43,410 nucleotides of DNA from Rhodopirellula sp. (lineage in GTDB: Bacteria > Planctomycetota > Planctomycetia > Pirellulales > Pirellulaceae), in the NCBI GenBank assembly GCA_002698965.1, contig PAAT01000012.1, forward strand, positions 1 through 43,410. The letters run 5' to 3'. The notes beneath the pieces were generated by a model. The model saw only the letters and a program-made list of their open reading frames with translations. It was not told where the DNA came from and made no database searches. Below, one piece after another: positions 1 through 10,010 of this stretch. The stretch's first letter is position 1; the number at the start of each line of letters is the position of its first letter. The position numbers were made by a program, and so were the translations under genes.

Positions 1-485
1 TCTACATCAGCCACGGAAACTTTAGGGCCGGGCTTACCTTCTAACTGCATCCCGCCCGGCCGCATACCTGGCCGGCCACCACCTCGTGGATTGGCCGCTA
101 TTTCTTTCAATGCTTTTTTCCGCTCGGCCGGATCCAGATAACCGTTCTTATCGACATCATACTTATCTGTCAGTCGAAGAATGGTTCTGTTGGGCCCGGC
201 TGGTCCTGCTCCGCCCTCCCTTCCAGGGCCGTTTCCCATCCTGGGAAACAGCTCATCCATGGTCAAAGTACCATCGTTATTCTTGTCCAAACTTTCCAGC
301 ACCTTTGGAGCAGCCTTGATTTCCTCCGCGGAAATCTCGCCATCTCCATTGGTATCCAACTTGGCGGAGAACGGATCTAACGGTATATCCGTTGCCTCTA
401 ACGGCAAGCCTGGCTCAAAGACCGGAGGCTGCGCAAAGATTGGCAGGGTCATTAGGAAGAAGAAGGTGCAGATGAAAATACGCAT
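1..485 (-). CDS. Secreted EF-hand protein, probable N-terminus of a CotH-type protein (partial)
   Basis: The reading frame starts at the ATG on 485-483 and is still open at the window edge, so only about 161 N-terminal residues are seen. Residues 1-19 form a signal peptide ending in FAQ. Three EF-hand calcium loops follow: DTNGDGEISAEE (44-55), DKNNDGTLTMDE (67-78) and DVDKNGYLDPAE (110-121). Next comes a Gly/Pro/Arg-rich linker (133-155) and the start of another domain, KVSVADV. The gene lies 28 nt downstream of the DUF4956 gene on the same strand. CotH-like proteins with N-terminal EF-hands are often neighbours of DUF4956 genes, which is why I infer a CotH domain beyond the edge; the domain itself is not visible. 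Alternatively it is only a calcium-binding exported protein. Confidence 0.75.
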   Translation of the reverse strand, partial: MRIFICTFFFLMTLPIFAQPPVFEPGLPLEATDIPLDPFSAKLDTNGDGEISAEEIKAAPKVLESLDKNNDGTLTMDELFPRMGNGPGREGGAGPAGPNRTILRLTDKYDVDKNGYLDPAERKKALKEIAANPRGGGRPGMRPGGMQLEGKPGPKVSVADV

Positions 486-513
486 AATTTGTAATTGCTT
501 TATGTTTTCTTAA

Positions 514-1200
514 CTACTGAATTTTGATTCGTGAATTGGGAAAGAGGGTAGTGAGATGTTGCATCACTTCTAAAGCCTTTATCGTGTCTATTCCACTTAA
601 CTCTACTCGCACTTGTGAATTCTCACCTTCTACTTCTAAGCGTTTGAGCTGAACTTCCGCGACATATTCGCCCAATGACGCAATCACACCGGTTGCCGCA
701 TCAAAGAGGACTTCCGCATTATCACCCGCAACGGTTAACACCAATGGATTTATCGAATCACTCTCGGCCTGTCTTCCCATCCAAAATGCACATACCGATG
801 CAATGATGACCAGAATGACTGCTAATTGTGGAAACTCTGCTCCCAATGACAGTCCAATCGCAATACATAAAAATAAGTAAGCCAATTCCTGAGGCTGACG
901 AATTGCCGTTCGAAATCTAACGATCGAAAGTGCACCAACCATGCCTAACGAAAGAGCAAGTGAAGATTTAATAGTCATGATGACAGCTACTGTCACCACC
1001 GTAAGCAATGGAAAGATAATGGAAACTGAATCTGTACCGCTTTCAACGACATGAAAACGACGATAAAGGAACCGGATATAAAACGAAAAAAGGAAGGCCA
1101 GAAGCAAGTAAATCGCTATGGTTTGAATAGAGGCTATTTGTTCTGCACTCCACAGTGACTCCACTGTGTTCTGGACTGCGTCGACCTGTTCGTCCATCAT
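514..1200 (-). CDS. DUF4956 integral membrane protein
   Basis: A 228-residue membrane protein. The hydrophobic segments are about residues 25-45, 60-80, 82-100 and 105-140, followed by a soluble alpha/beta tail of about 85 residues. The stretch GMVGALSIVRFRTAIRQP near residues 87-104 is the hallmark of the DUF4956 family. The biochemical role is unknown; family members recur next to CotH-like kinases and VTC-type polyphosphate polymerase domains, suggesting a surface or polyphosphate-related process. A G-rich stretch (GGGGA) lies just before two consecutive ATG codons at 1200 and 1197, and either may be used. It is probably co-transcribed with the EF-hand gene 28 nt downstream; no VTC-domain gene is visible in this window. 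Confidence 0.85.
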   Translation of the reverse strand: MMDEQVDAVQNTVESLWSAEQIASIQTIAIYLLLAFLFSFYIRFLYRRFHVVESGTDSVSIIFPLLTVVTVAVIMTIKSSLALSLGMVGALSIVRFRTAIRQPQELAYLFLCIAIGLSLGAEFPQLAVILVIIASVCAFWMGRQAESDSINPLVLTVAGDNAEVLFDAATGVIASLGEYVAEVQLKRLEVEGENSQVRVELSGIDTIKALEVMQHLTTLFPNSRIKIQ

Positions 1201-1297
1201 TTATCCCCGCGATAGATCTAGTTGCCCTCCAAGGCGTGAGGCACTTGAGAACCGTTATTAAACCAAAAGAGCCAACAAATGTTTCGCTGTTTGTAAA

Positions 1298-2227
1298 TTA
1301 TTTCACTTTTGAGTACATCTTTACGAATGCATAGAGCCGTCTGGCATTTGTACCTGAGTAAAATACGTAACCACCATGTTTACCTTCGGCAACCCGATGA
1401 AATGTCATCGTTAGCCCGGCTTTCTGATATGCCTCGTCAATGGCTTCAGACTGATCGATCAGCACCGTCTTGTCTTTCTCACCATGAAATACAAGAAATG
1501 GTGGATCGTCATTCGTGACGTGATACTTTGCAGATGCCTGCTTAGCAACATTCACTAACTGATCCGCACCGCCACCAAGAAGGTTGTAAACGACGGACCC
1601 TTTTTTGTTGGCACGGGAAGGTTGAGTTTTACTTCGCAAAACAAAATCGGTGGCACCATAGTAATCCACCACTCCCTGAACCCGGGAAGAATAATCCCGA
1701 TTTCCACCAACCTCTCCTTCTAATTCTTTGACATCTCCCGTGGTACCCATCAGGGCTGCTAAATGTCCGCCCGCACTGGCGCCGGCAACGACAATGCGAT
1801 CTGCATTATAGCCATACTTCTCGGAATTCGCCCGCAGCCAGCGTACTGCTCCTTTACAGTCATGGAGTTGCGCCGGCCACTTGGCTACATCCACCAACCG
1901 GTAATTAATACTGGCAACCGTAACCCCGTAATTCGCTAGCCAGGAAATAAAAACTTTGGACTTATTGTTCTGATACCAGCCGCCACCATGAATCCAAACC
2001 ACCAACGGAGAACCCTTCGGTTGCCTGGGAAGATAAAGATCGAGCAACAGTTTATGATCCCCCACCATGGCATATTCGACATCGGAGACTTTAGTGCCGG
2101 TTAATTTCACTTTGGCGACAGCATTATCTTTTTCTGGCTGTTGCTGTTGCGTGAATTCATCCACCTGTTGTTGAGCCAGGCAAGTACCACATATCCAAAA
2201 GAAAATAATCAATCCGCGCACATTCAT
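1298..2227 (-). CDS. Secreted alpha/beta-hydrolase, BD-FAE/carboxylesterase type
   Basis: A 309-residue esterase/lipase of the hormone-sensitive-lipase-like or BD-FAE group. An N-terminal signal peptide (about 19 residues, ending CLA) is followed by a short Gln-rich spacer. The oxyanion-hole motif HGGGW is at about residues 80-84, the nucleophile elbow GASAG has Ser at about 151, the likely acid is Asp near 252 (GEKDKT) and the catalytic His is near 284 (EGKHGG). All catalytic elements are present, so it should be active on acyl esters, perhaps acetylated or feruloylated polysaccharides; the substrate is inferred only from the family. I chose the ATG at 2227 over an upstream TTG at 2233. The gene is transcribed away from the ceramidase-like gene across a 230-bp gap. 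Confidence 0.85.
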   Translation of the reverse strand: MNVRGLIIFFWICGTCLAQQQVDEFTQQQQPEKDNAVAKVKLTGTKVSDVEYAMVGDHKLLLDLYLPRQPKGSPLVVWIHGGGWYQNNKSKVFISWLANYGVTVASINYRLVDVAKWPAQLHDCKGAVRWLRANSEKYGYNADRIVVAGASAGGHLAALMGTTGDVKELEGEVGGNRDYSSRVQGVVDYYGATDFVLRSKTQPSRANKKGSVVYNLLGGGADQLVNVAKQASAKYHVTNDDPPFLVFHGEKDKTVLIDQSEAIDEAYQKAGLTMTFHRVAEGKHGGYVFYSGTNARRLYAFVKMYSKVK

Positions 2228-2368
2228 CTCCAAAATCTGATCGTAAAAAGTAATTGTAGCATTTACCTGAACTTAGTTAACTGCCCCATCATGCTGTCAA
2301 ACGAGTTGGTAAACTCTATCTCACGCGAAAATTAAATTACTTGAGTGGTGCGGCGAATGATGAGAATC

Positions 2369-2389
2369 CATGAATCGTCGGGATTCGTG
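2369..2389. promoter_or_regulatory. 8-bp inverted repeat in the divergent promoter region
   Basis: CATGAATC (2369-2376) and GATTCGTG (2382-2389) pair with one G-T wobble around the loop GTCGG. It lies between the divergent esterase and ceramidase-like genes, about 70 nt before the latter's ATG. It could be an operator or a leader hairpin; no regulator can be named. Confidence 0.35.
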
Positions 2390-2458
2390 TATTAGAATGA
2401 GGATGACCTAACCAAGAAGCATGATCACGGTTGGTGATCCAATCCAAAGGAAGCCCTT

Positions 2459-3856
2459 ATGTCCATTTCGAATCCCAGAAGAGAATTCTTACAGCAATCT
2501 CTTGCTGCTGCTACTGTCTGGAGTTTACTTCCTGAATCGCTACAAGCAGAGAAACACCAGAATGTCTCTCTGAAGTTATCCAACTTCACCGTTGACATCA
2601 CTCCACCGAAAGGACATTCATTATGCGGTGGTTGGATCAAGCCCGTCATCGATGTAACCGACGCTCTGGAAGCACATGGTATCGTTTTACAAGGTGCGGG
2701 AAAACCCATCATATTGCTGGCCATTGACTGGACGGCCTTATCCAATGGCGGCCATCTCCTTTGGCGTCAAAGGCTTGCCGCAGCTATCGGTACAACTCCT
2801 GAACGTGTTGCTATTCATTGCGTCCATCAACACAATGCTCCGTTTGCATGTCTTGAAGCTCAAGCCATTGTAGAAGCTCAGGGCGATCTGCCACACATTG
2901 TGATGGAAGATTACTTTCATGATTGCAGTCAACGAATCGCGGAGGCGGCAAAGCAAAGTCTGCACAGGGCCCAAGCGGTTACACATATTGGAAAGGGAGA
3001 AGCCAAAGTCGATAAGGTTGCCTCCAACCGGCGAATTTATCGTGATGAAAATGGTGTCATCAAAGCAATGAGGGGTAGTAGCTGCAAAGACCCGAAAATA
3101 CGGGCAATGACAGAGGGTACCATCGACCCGCTGCTCAAGACTATCTCATTCTACAACCAAGACAAGCGGATTACTGCAATCCATTATTACGCTACGCATC
3201 CGATGAGTTACTATGGAGATGGTCTGGTATCAAGCGACTTCGTCGGGATCGCTCGCAAACAGCTCCAGGAAGAGCAACCAAACTGCCATCACATTTATTT
3301 TACCGGTGCAGCCGGTAACGTCTCTGCCGGAAAATATAACGACGGAAGCCAGCCCGTTCGAGCCGTTTTGGCGGAACGTATCTACAAGGGAATGCATTCT
3401 TCTCTGCAAAACACAAAAGTAAGTCCGATAAAAACGGTGAGTTGGAGAAATGTGGAGATACTACCCGAGGTTCGCAGCACTTTTAATAAGGAAGAACTCA
3501 ATAAAGTTATCTCCAACAAAGCTGGCAGTGTCGTCAGTCGAAATCGTCCTTCCTACATGTTAGCCTGGCTAAATCGAGTTGAACGCAAGCAACCGATTAT
3601 CCTCAGCGCTCTGGGAATCAATGATATCGCCACACTCCATTTACCTGCCGAGTCGTTTATCGAATATCAGCTTAGAGCACAAACGATTGCACCGAACACC
3701 TTTGTAGCAACAGCCGCTTATGGTGATGGCGGCCCATGGTATTTACCGGTGAAAGAGGAGTACCCGGCGAAGGGTTATGAAGTCAGTAAAGCGTTTTGTG
3801 AACCGAGTGTTGACGACGTAATGACCGCCGGGATTAAAAAGCTTTTGGAAAGCTGA
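2459..3856 (+). CDS. Exported neutral/alkaline ceramidase-like hydrolase
   Basis: A 465-residue protein with a Tat-like leader (RREFLQQS at residues 8-15, then a hydrophobic AAATVWSLL stretch), so it probably folds before export. The body resembles the N-terminal catalytic domain of neutral/alkaline non-lysosomal ceramidases. It has the opening VDITPPKGHSLCGG, the metal-binding-type HCVHQHNAP motif near 119-127, a THP motif in HYYATHPMSYYGDG, and FTGAAGNVSAG. Family members cleave N-acyl bonds of ceramides using zinc, but many planctomycete relatives have unknown substrates. An AAAGGAAG ribosome-binding site at about 2446-2453 supports the start. The next gene begins 9 nt after the stop, so this is the first gene of an operon with the two large cytochrome proteins. 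Confidence 0.8.
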   Translation: MSISNPRREFLQQSLAAATVWSLLPESLQAEKHQNVSLKLSNFTVDITPPKGHSLCGGWIKPVIDVTDALEAHGIVLQGAGKPIILLAIDWTALSNGGHLLWRQRLAAAIGTTPERVAIHCVHQHNAPFACLEAQAIVEAQGDLPHIVMEDYFHDCSQRIAEAAKQSLHRAQAVTHIGKGEAKVDKVASNRRIYRDENGVIKAMRGSSCKDPKIRAMTEGTIDPLLKTISFYNQDKRITAIHYYATHPMSYYGDGLVSSDFVGIARKQLQEEQPNCHHIYFTGAAGNVSAGKYNDGSQPVRAVLAERIYKGMHSSLQNTKVSPIKTVSWRNVEILPEVRSTFNKEELNKVISNKAGSVVSRNRPSYMLAWLNRVERKQPIILSALGINDIATLHLPAESFIEYQLRAQTIAPNTFVATAAYGDGGPWYLPVKEEYPAKGYEVSKAFCEPSVDDVMTAGIKKLLES

Positions 3857-3865
3857 GCCTAGACC

Positions 3866-6800
3866 ATGATCAATCTACGCATTATATCTCTCAGTATCGT
3901 TATGGTCTTTCTGTCCCTAAGTAATCTCTTCGCTCAGGATGAACGAGTCGTTACAGAAGCAGATATGCCACGTATACCTCACACGGATCCCAAAGATGCT
4001 TTGAGTACTTTCAAAGTAGCGGACGGATTTGAACTGGAGTTAGTGGCAGCGGAACCACTGGTCGCGGACCCTGTTGCTGCATGTTTCGACGAGCATGGCC
4101 GGATGTTTGTTGCAGAAATGCATGGCTATCCATTCTCACAGGAGCCAACGCAACTTAATCCCGAAGGCGGTGGGCTGAAAAATGCTGGAATTATCCGCAT
4201 GCTGGAAGACATCGACGGCGACGGAAGGATGGATCGCAGTACCGTCTTTGCCGACAACCTTAGCTGGCCAACCTCCGTGCTACCTTACAACGGAGGCATT
4301 TTTGTGATGGCTCCAAAGTTCCTGTACTACCTCAAAGATACCGATGGAGACCATCAAGCAGACGTTCGTGAGATCGTACTCGAAGGCTTCGGTAGAAATA
4401 ACGTGCAATCCGTGGCCAATGGGTTGATCTGGGGGCTCGATAATAAAATTTACTTTGCCGCCGGTCGCAACCCTAAAACTCTTGTTCACCGCGGCACCCC
4501 CCTCTTTCCCGTAAGCGGAGTCGATCTCAGATTTGATCCTCGTACTGAACAATTCGAAACGGTAACGGGAGGCGTTCAATTTGGTCACGCACGTGACATT
4601 TGGGGGACTCGGTTTGTTTGCAGTAATAGCAATCACATCCAACAAGTCATCCACCCTCAACATTACATTACCAGAAACCCCTATCTGGTCGCCTCCGGAA
4701 TGATCCGTAGTATTGCCACCGACGGTGCCAGCGCTCGTGTATTTCGCTTAAGTCCTCCTGAACCTTGGAGAATTGTAAGGCAGAAATGGCGTGCCCTGGA
4801 CAAAGGTTACAGGTTAGTTATCAACGACGATGGTGGATGGGAGTTCATCCCGATTGACTCCTCGAAGCCGGCGGGCGTTGTTCCCACCGAATATCCAGTC
4901 GGCTTCTTCACCTCGGCCACTGGCATTACGATTTACGCTGGTGATGCTTATCCGGAGCGTTATCTCGGTAATGCGTTTGTGGGTGACGTTGGGGGCAATC
5001 TGGTCCACCGAAAGAATATTGACCCCTCCGGAGTGGTGTACCGTAGTAAGCGAGCAGATGAGGGTGTCGAATTTATCCAATCAACCGACAATTGGTTTCG
5101 TCCCGTCAATTTCCTGAATGCACCTGATGGCACTCTCTATGTTCTCGACATGTACCGTGAAACGGTGGAACATCCCTATTCTATCCCTGCGGAAATCAAA
5201 AAATTTCTGCATCTGACAAGTGGTAAAGACCGTGGCCGTATCTATCGGGTTGTTCGAAAAGATATGATCGTGCGAAAACCCGTAGATCTAGGCGGCATGA
5301 GTAGTACGGCTCTGGTTGAAGAGCTCAGCTCTACAAATGGCTGGAATCGCAATACCGCACAACGTCTGTTGGTGGAGAGGCAGGATCAGTCTATACGTAC
5401 GGTTCTGGATGAATTGGTATTAACAGGCAAATCATCACTCGGACGCCTACACGGACTCTACACATTACAGGGGCTCAACTCACTAATGCCAAAGCACTTG
5501 TTTGCGGGATTTCTCGATCCTGAGCCGAGAGTCAAAGCCCATGCAATAAAGCTTGCTGAACCGTATCTTCAGGAAGACATCAAACTCGTGAATCAAATCC
5601 AAACATTGACCGCGGACGCCAGTGAACATATTCGAATTCAGATGGCATATTCTCTGGGTGAAGCAAAGCCTGAAGTCACTATCCCAACCCTCGTGGAACT
5701 AGCCTTGGCTTCCAATGCCACTCCGGAAATCAAAACGGCAGTCCTCTCCTCGGTGGGAGCCTCTTCCGATCAGTTTCTTTTTACCCTGATAGAATCTGGT
5801 GAGGGCAAAAGTCAACTTCCCTCCTTGGTACTGCAAGCATCGATTCTTGTTGGGTCCAACAAACAAGACAATTTAACCTTCCGCGTACTCTCACAAACAG
5901 CTGACTTACCAACGGGTTTACAACCATTGGTACTTCGTGGGCTAGGTGAAGGGTTAAGCCGACGTGGCAAAACCCTTCGTACCATGATTACTTCAAAAGC
6001 CGCCCCCAACAACTTAGCTAAAGATTTGGGGCAATCATTCAATGCTGCCCAAACTCTTGCTTTAGACGCAAAGGCCGTCTTAGCTCATCGGCTGGCGGCA
6101 CTCCAACTGCTATCGTTCTCTCACTTATCTTCCACGACATCCTCTCTGGAAACATTGTTAAACCCTCAAACACCTCAGGTTTTGCAGTTACAAGTGGTCG
6201 AAACCATCGGGGCGATCAATGCTCCCCAGTTCGCTGAGACTCTACTGTCGCGTTGGAAAGGCTATAGCCCGCCTGTTCGCCGTGCGGCTGTCGATGTACT
6301 CACCCAATCAACACTCAACACACAATTGTTACTGACTGCTATTGAAACCGGAGTCATCCAACGCGTTGAAGTGGAACGGGATAAAAAGCAATTACTCCTA
6401 CAACACCCCAGCAAAGAGATACAAACAAAGAGTCAAATGCTTTTTGGTAATGAAGCCAGCACGGATCGCGCCAAAGTGGTCCAGCAATTTCAATCGGTAC
6501 TGAAGTTACAAGGCCAAGTTTCCGCGGGTAAAGAAATCTTCACTAAGAAATGCTCCATCTGTCATCAGGCCGGAAATATCGGCACTCAGGTTGCCCCAAA
6601 CCTGACAAGCGTAAAGAACAAATCTGAGGCTGACTTATTAATTGCGATTTTAGATCCGAATCGGGAAGCACAACCAAATTTCAATGTTTATACGATCATC
6701 ACACAACAAGGGAAAGTTCTCACCGGAATCATTGCTTCCGAAACTGCCACCAGTATTACCTTGAAGCGGGCAGAAGGTAAACAAGACGTCGTACTTCGCA

Positions 6801-6925
6801 GTAACATCGATGAGTTAATATCAAACGGTGTTTCACTCATGCCGGTCGGCCTGGAAAAAGAGCTAAATGCACAGGAGATTGCTGACGTGATTTCTTTCAT
6901 TAAGCAAAGTAAAGATATAAAGTAG
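3866..6925 (+). CDS. Beta-propeller/HEAT-repeat/c-type cytochrome protein (PVC type), copy 1
   Basis: A 1019-residue secreted protein. A signal peptide (residues 1-24, ending LFAQ) is followed by a propeller-like putative membrane-bound dehydrogenase domain (TIGR02604 type, about 45-470) with Asp-rich DIDGDGRMD and DTDGDHQAD loops. A HEAT-like helical repeat region spans about 480-860, and the C-terminal heme-binding domain (TIGR02603 type) has CSICH at 896-900. The domain order is that of the cytochrome proteins expanded in Planctomycetes and Verrucomicrobia. Electron transfer coupled to sugar or polyol oxidation is the usual guess, but the substrate is unknown. The gene is a tandem paralogue of the next one (40-nt gap) and lies 9 nt after the ceramidase-like gene. 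A small hairpin (6924-6937) covers its stop codon. Confidence 0.88.
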   Translation: MINLRIISLSIVMVFLSLSNLFAQDERVVTEADMPRIPHTDPKDALSTFKVADGFELELVAAEPLVADPVAACFDEHGRMFVAEMHGYPFSQEPTQLNPEGGGLKNAGIIRMLEDIDGDGRMDRSTVFADNLSWPTSVLPYNGGIFVMAPKFLYYLKDTDGDHQADVREIVLEGFGRNNVQSVANGLIWGLDNKIYFAAGRNPKTLVHRGTPLFPVSGVDLRFDPRTEQFETVTGGVQFGHARDIWGTRFVCSNSNHIQQVIHPQHYITRNPYLVASGMIRSIATDGASARVFRLSPPEPWRIVRQKWRALDKGYRLVINDDGGWEFIPIDSSKPAGVVPTEYPVGFFTSATGITIYAGDAYPERYLGNAFVGDVGGNLVHRKNIDPSGVVYRSKRADEGVEFIQSTDNWFRPVNFLNAPDGTLYVLDMYRETVEHPYSIPAEIKKFLHLTSGKDRGRIYRVVRKDMIVRKPVDLGGMSSTALVEELSSTNGWNRNTAQRLLVERQDQSIRTVLDELVLTGKSSLGRLHGLYTLQGLNSLMPKHLFAGFLDPEPRVKAHAIKLAEPYLQEDIKLVNQIQTLTADASEHIRIQMAYSLGEAKPEVTIPTLVELALASNATPEIKTAVLSSVGASSDQFLFTLIESGEGKSQLPSLVLQASILVGSNKQDNLTFRVLSQTADLPTGLQPLVLRGLGEGLSRRGKTLRTMITSKAAPNNLAKDLGQSFNAAQTLALDAKAVLAHRLAALQLLSFSHLSSTTSSLETLLNPQTPQVLQLQVVETIGAINAPQFAETLLSRWKGYSPPVRRAAVDVLTQSTLNTQLLLTAIETGVIQRVEVERDKKQLLLQHPSKEIQTKSQMLFGNEASTDRAKVVQQFQSVLKLQGQVSAGKEIFTKKCSICHQAGNIGTQVAPNLTSVKNKSEADLLIAILDPNREAQPNFNVYTIITQQGKVLTGIIASETATSITLKRAEGKQDVVLRSNIDELISNGVSLMPVGLEKELNAQEIADVISFIKQSKDIK

Positions 6926-6964
6926 CTTGAAGAAGCTTTGGTAAAAACAAGCTGGATACCTATT

Positions 6965-9961
6965 ATGTTCCGATCATTCGCATTGATTCTCACTATCATT
7001 TTCGGCTCGCTGGTAGCGACAGCTCTTTGGTCTCAGGATCCCGAAGACAGTGCGGAGGAAATTAGTAAACGAATTGACCAGTTGGCCAGTAAAATGCCAC
7101 GACTCCCGGCCTCAACGCCTGAGGAATCTCTGAGGAAACTTGTCATCCATCCGGACTTTGAAGTTCAGATCGTTGCAACGGAACCACTCATTCGGGATCC
7201 TGGCGCGATTGATATCGATGAAGACGGCAGGATGTATGTCTGTGAATTACCAGAGTACAATGCCTACGCGGCGAAAAAAGACCCCGGCGAAAAGGGGGCG
7301 ATCAAACAACTCGTCGACTTAGATGGCGACGGATGCTATGACAAAGCGACAACCTTTGTTGCTGATATCCCCTACCCAACAGCCGTCATTTGCTGGGATG
7401 GAGGGGTATTCATTGGAGCTGCTCCCAATATTCATTACGCAAAGGATACTAATGGCGATGGTGTGGCCGACGAAAATAGAATCGTCTTTTCAGGTTTTGG
7501 CAGTGATCTCGCAGGAGAAGCTCACCTGAATTCTTTCCGATGGGGACCCGACAATCGCATTCATCTCTCGACCAATCTGTCTGGCGGCGAAGTCAAGGGA
7601 ACTGATGATGACCAGATGCCGGTTTCAGTGCGCGGACGAGGTCTTATTTTTGATCCCCGAAATCAATCCACCTTTGAATTAACCAGTGGCGGGGGACAAC
7701 ATGGTATGAGCATGGATAACTGGGGACGTAAGTTTGTATGTCAAAACAGCGTGCCTGCCGAGACACTCATGTATGACGATCGATATCTCTCCCGAAATTC
7801 AGTGATGCAGGCTGCAAATGCGGCCGTTTCGATCGCGCCGGATGGTAAATTCACGCGCTTGTATCGTATCAGCGAGGGAGAACCCTGGCGTGAATTACGA
7901 ACCATGTTGCGACGAACCAAGCAGTTTCGTGGCTCAGATGAAGGTGGTAAACCATTTGGATTCTTCACCGGGGCTACGGGGATCACCATTTATCGTGGTG
8001 ATGCCTGGCCCACGGAAATGCGCGGTAACTTAATTGTTGGTGACGTTGCGAACAATCTAATCTATCGTGCCAATGTTCAATCGAAGGGACTCGAATTAGT
8101 TGCTCAGCGCGCTGATCAGGACAAGGAATTCCTGGCTTCTAAAGACCTTTGGTTCCGACCAGTCCAGTTCATGAACGCACCGGACGGTTCATTATATGTC
8201 TTAGATATTTCCCGGGAACTCATCGAAGGTGCCGCTTTTCTGCCGCCTGAATTTATGAACCATTTAGACCCTATCAGTGGAAACGATCAGGGACGCATTT
8301 ACCGAATTGCTCCTCAGGGTTTTGTTTCAAAAACTCCCAAACTTTCCTCTCTCAGCACCCTCGAACTTGTCAAGTTACTGGATCACACAAACGGTTGGCA
8401 CCGCGATGTTGCAGGAAGACTTCTTTACACACGTCAGGACCAGTCAGCGGTCTCTCCCTTACGTCAATTGGTTACAAAAGGACAGACTGCCGAAGGGAGA
8501 TTTCTGGCTCTATACAACCTTCATGGCTTGAATGCTTTAGACGAAGCAAGTGTTCTGGCTGGACTTGATGACGAGCGACCTATTGTGCGTTGGCATGCCT
8601 TAAAGTGTGCTGAATCGCTTTGCAATCAAGCTCCGGCTGTTTTGCACGCGATGAGTAGGATGGCCGACGACGATGATATCCGCGTGCGATATCAGCTAGC
8701 GTTCTCGATTGGAGCCGCGCTGGCCGGTACTAAGAATGAAACGTTGGCAAAGCTGGCAATTCAGGATGTCAATAATTCATGGATGCAAATCGCTATTTTA
8801 AGCTCCTTGGGGCGAGGGGCTGATAAAGTTCTGGTCACCTTAGCAAGCAATGAGGCTTTTGTTGCCAATAAGAACGGAATGACGCTACTAAAAGAGTTAT
8901 GCAGCCAGATCGGATTAAGGAACCGACCTCACGAAGTGTCTGCTGTCATTAACACCATCAGCGAAAATGACAAGTTGTCCTCCCCTCTTATCGAAAGCTT
9001 GGTAAGTAAAGTACAGGGTACTGCAAGAGAACAACTTCTGGCACTCACCAGCAATCAAGCCAACGAAGTCCTCATGAAATTAGTGGAGTCAGCGAGTACC
9101 TCAGCAATGGATACCACACTCACTAATGCAGACCGTGTGCGTGCCATTGAAAATCTTCAGTTGGCCAGCTTTGAAGACACATCACCGATGCTTGAGCAGT
9201 TGCTTTCAGTCAATGAGGCGTTCCAGGTCAAAGCAGCAGCGATTAACACCCTCAGCGAGTACACGGACGCCGGAGTGGCGAGCATATTAATCAGACGCTG
9301 GCCTACGATGGGGCCGACATTAAGAATGCGAGCGGCGGAAGCATTACTGTCCAGAAATAAATGGACCGAATTACTTCTTAATGCCGTCGAAAACGGACAA
9401 GTAGGACGCGGTGAATTGGATCCGGCCCGGATTACCTTACTAAAAGTTCATCCTGACAAAGCGATCGCATCACGAGTCAACAAGCTCTTTGCCAGTTCAG
9501 CTAATCTGGCAAGACAAATGGTCATCAAAGACTATCAAGCCGCTCTGAATCTCAAAGGGGAACCAGAAAGTGGTAAAGCATTATTCAAAAAACACTGCTC
9601 CGCCTGCCATCGCCTGGAAAACGTGGGAAATCAAGTCGGTGCGGACCTGAACGGCATCCGTAATCGCGGGTTAGATGCGGTACTGCTGAATGTTCTCGAT
9701 CCCAACCGGGAAGTAAAACCTAAATACTTAACTTACGTGATCGTAGATTTGAACGGGCGGACTATCACTGGCATGATTTCAGAAGAAAGTGCTAATAGCA
9801 TCACTGTTCGCAAGCCAGATGGTACGAGTACCACCATTCTCCGCTCTGAAATCGATCTGCTAAAAAGTACAGGTCTGTCGTTTATGCCTGAGGGTTTGGA
9901 AAAGCAGGTGAACAAGCAACAAATGGCTGATCTGCTTTCCTATCTAAATTCGCTTCAATAA
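6965..9961 (+). CDS. Beta-propeller/HEAT-repeat/c-type cytochrome protein (PVC type), copy 2
   Basis: About 998 residues, with the same architecture as its upstream neighbour: signal peptide MFRSFALILTIIFGSLVATA, propeller domain with DLDGDGCYD and DTNGDGVAD loops, HEAT-like repeats in the middle, and a C-terminal CxxCH domain with CSACH at about 878-882. I start it at the ATG on 6965 because this gives a clean signal peptide; a TTG at 6938 in the same frame would add nine poorly hydrophobic residues. Shared endings such as LLKSTGLSFMPEGLEKQ here and LISNGVSLMPVGLEKE in copy 1 show a duplication followed by strong divergence. The opposing DUF1501 gene ends 50 bp away, so the operon ends here, though no U-tract terminator is visible. 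Confidence 0.87.
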   Translation: MFRSFALILTIIFGSLVATALWSQDPEDSAEEISKRIDQLASKMPRLPASTPEESLRKLVIHPDFEVQIVATEPLIRDPGAIDIDEDGRMYVCELPEYNAYAAKKDPGEKGAIKQLVDLDGDGCYDKATTFVADIPYPTAVICWDGGVFIGAAPNIHYAKDTNGDGVADENRIVFSGFGSDLAGEAHLNSFRWGPDNRIHLSTNLSGGEVKGTDDDQMPVSVRGRGLIFDPRNQSTFELTSGGGQHGMSMDNWGRKFVCQNSVPAETLMYDDRYLSRNSVMQAANAAVSIAPDGKFTRLYRISEGEPWRELRTMLRRTKQFRGSDEGGKPFGFFTGATGITIYRGDAWPTEMRGNLIVGDVANNLIYRANVQSKGLELVAQRADQDKEFLASKDLWFRPVQFMNAPDGSLYVLDISRELIEGAAFLPPEFMNHLDPISGNDQGRIYRIAPQGFVSKTPKLSSLSTLELVKLLDHTNGWHRDVAGRLLYTRQDQSAVSPLRQLVTKGQTAEGRFLALYNLHGLNALDEASVLAGLDDERPIVRWHALKCAESLCNQAPAVLHAMSRMADDDDIRVRYQLAFSIGAALAGTKNETLAKLAIQDVNNSWMQIAILSSLGRGADKVLVTLASNEAFVANKNGMTLLKELCSQIGLRNRPHEVSAVINTISENDKLSSPLIESLVSKVQGTAREQLLALTSNQANEVLMKLVESASTSAMDTTLTNADRVRAIENLQLASFEDTSPMLEQLLSVNEAFQVKAAAINTLSEYTDAGVASILIRRWPTMGPTLRMRAAEALLSRNKWTELLLNAVENGQVGRGELDPARITLLKVHPDKAIASRVNKLFASSANLARQMVIKDYQAALNLKGEPESGKALFKKHCSACHRLENVGNQVGADLNGIRNRGLDAVLLNVLDPNREVKPKYLTYVIVDLNGRTITGMISEESANSITVRKPDGTSTTILRSEIDLLKSTGLSFMPEGLEKQVNKQQMADLLSYLNSLQ

Positions 9962-10010
9962 GCATCTGGCTGCCACACCCGGCTCATTCGAAATAAAGAT
10001 ATCAGCTGAG

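Noticed and set aside
181..513. 110-residue plus-strand frame
   Set aside because: It is antisense to the EF-hand gene, whose three calcium loops and signal peptide clearly mark the minus strand as coding.
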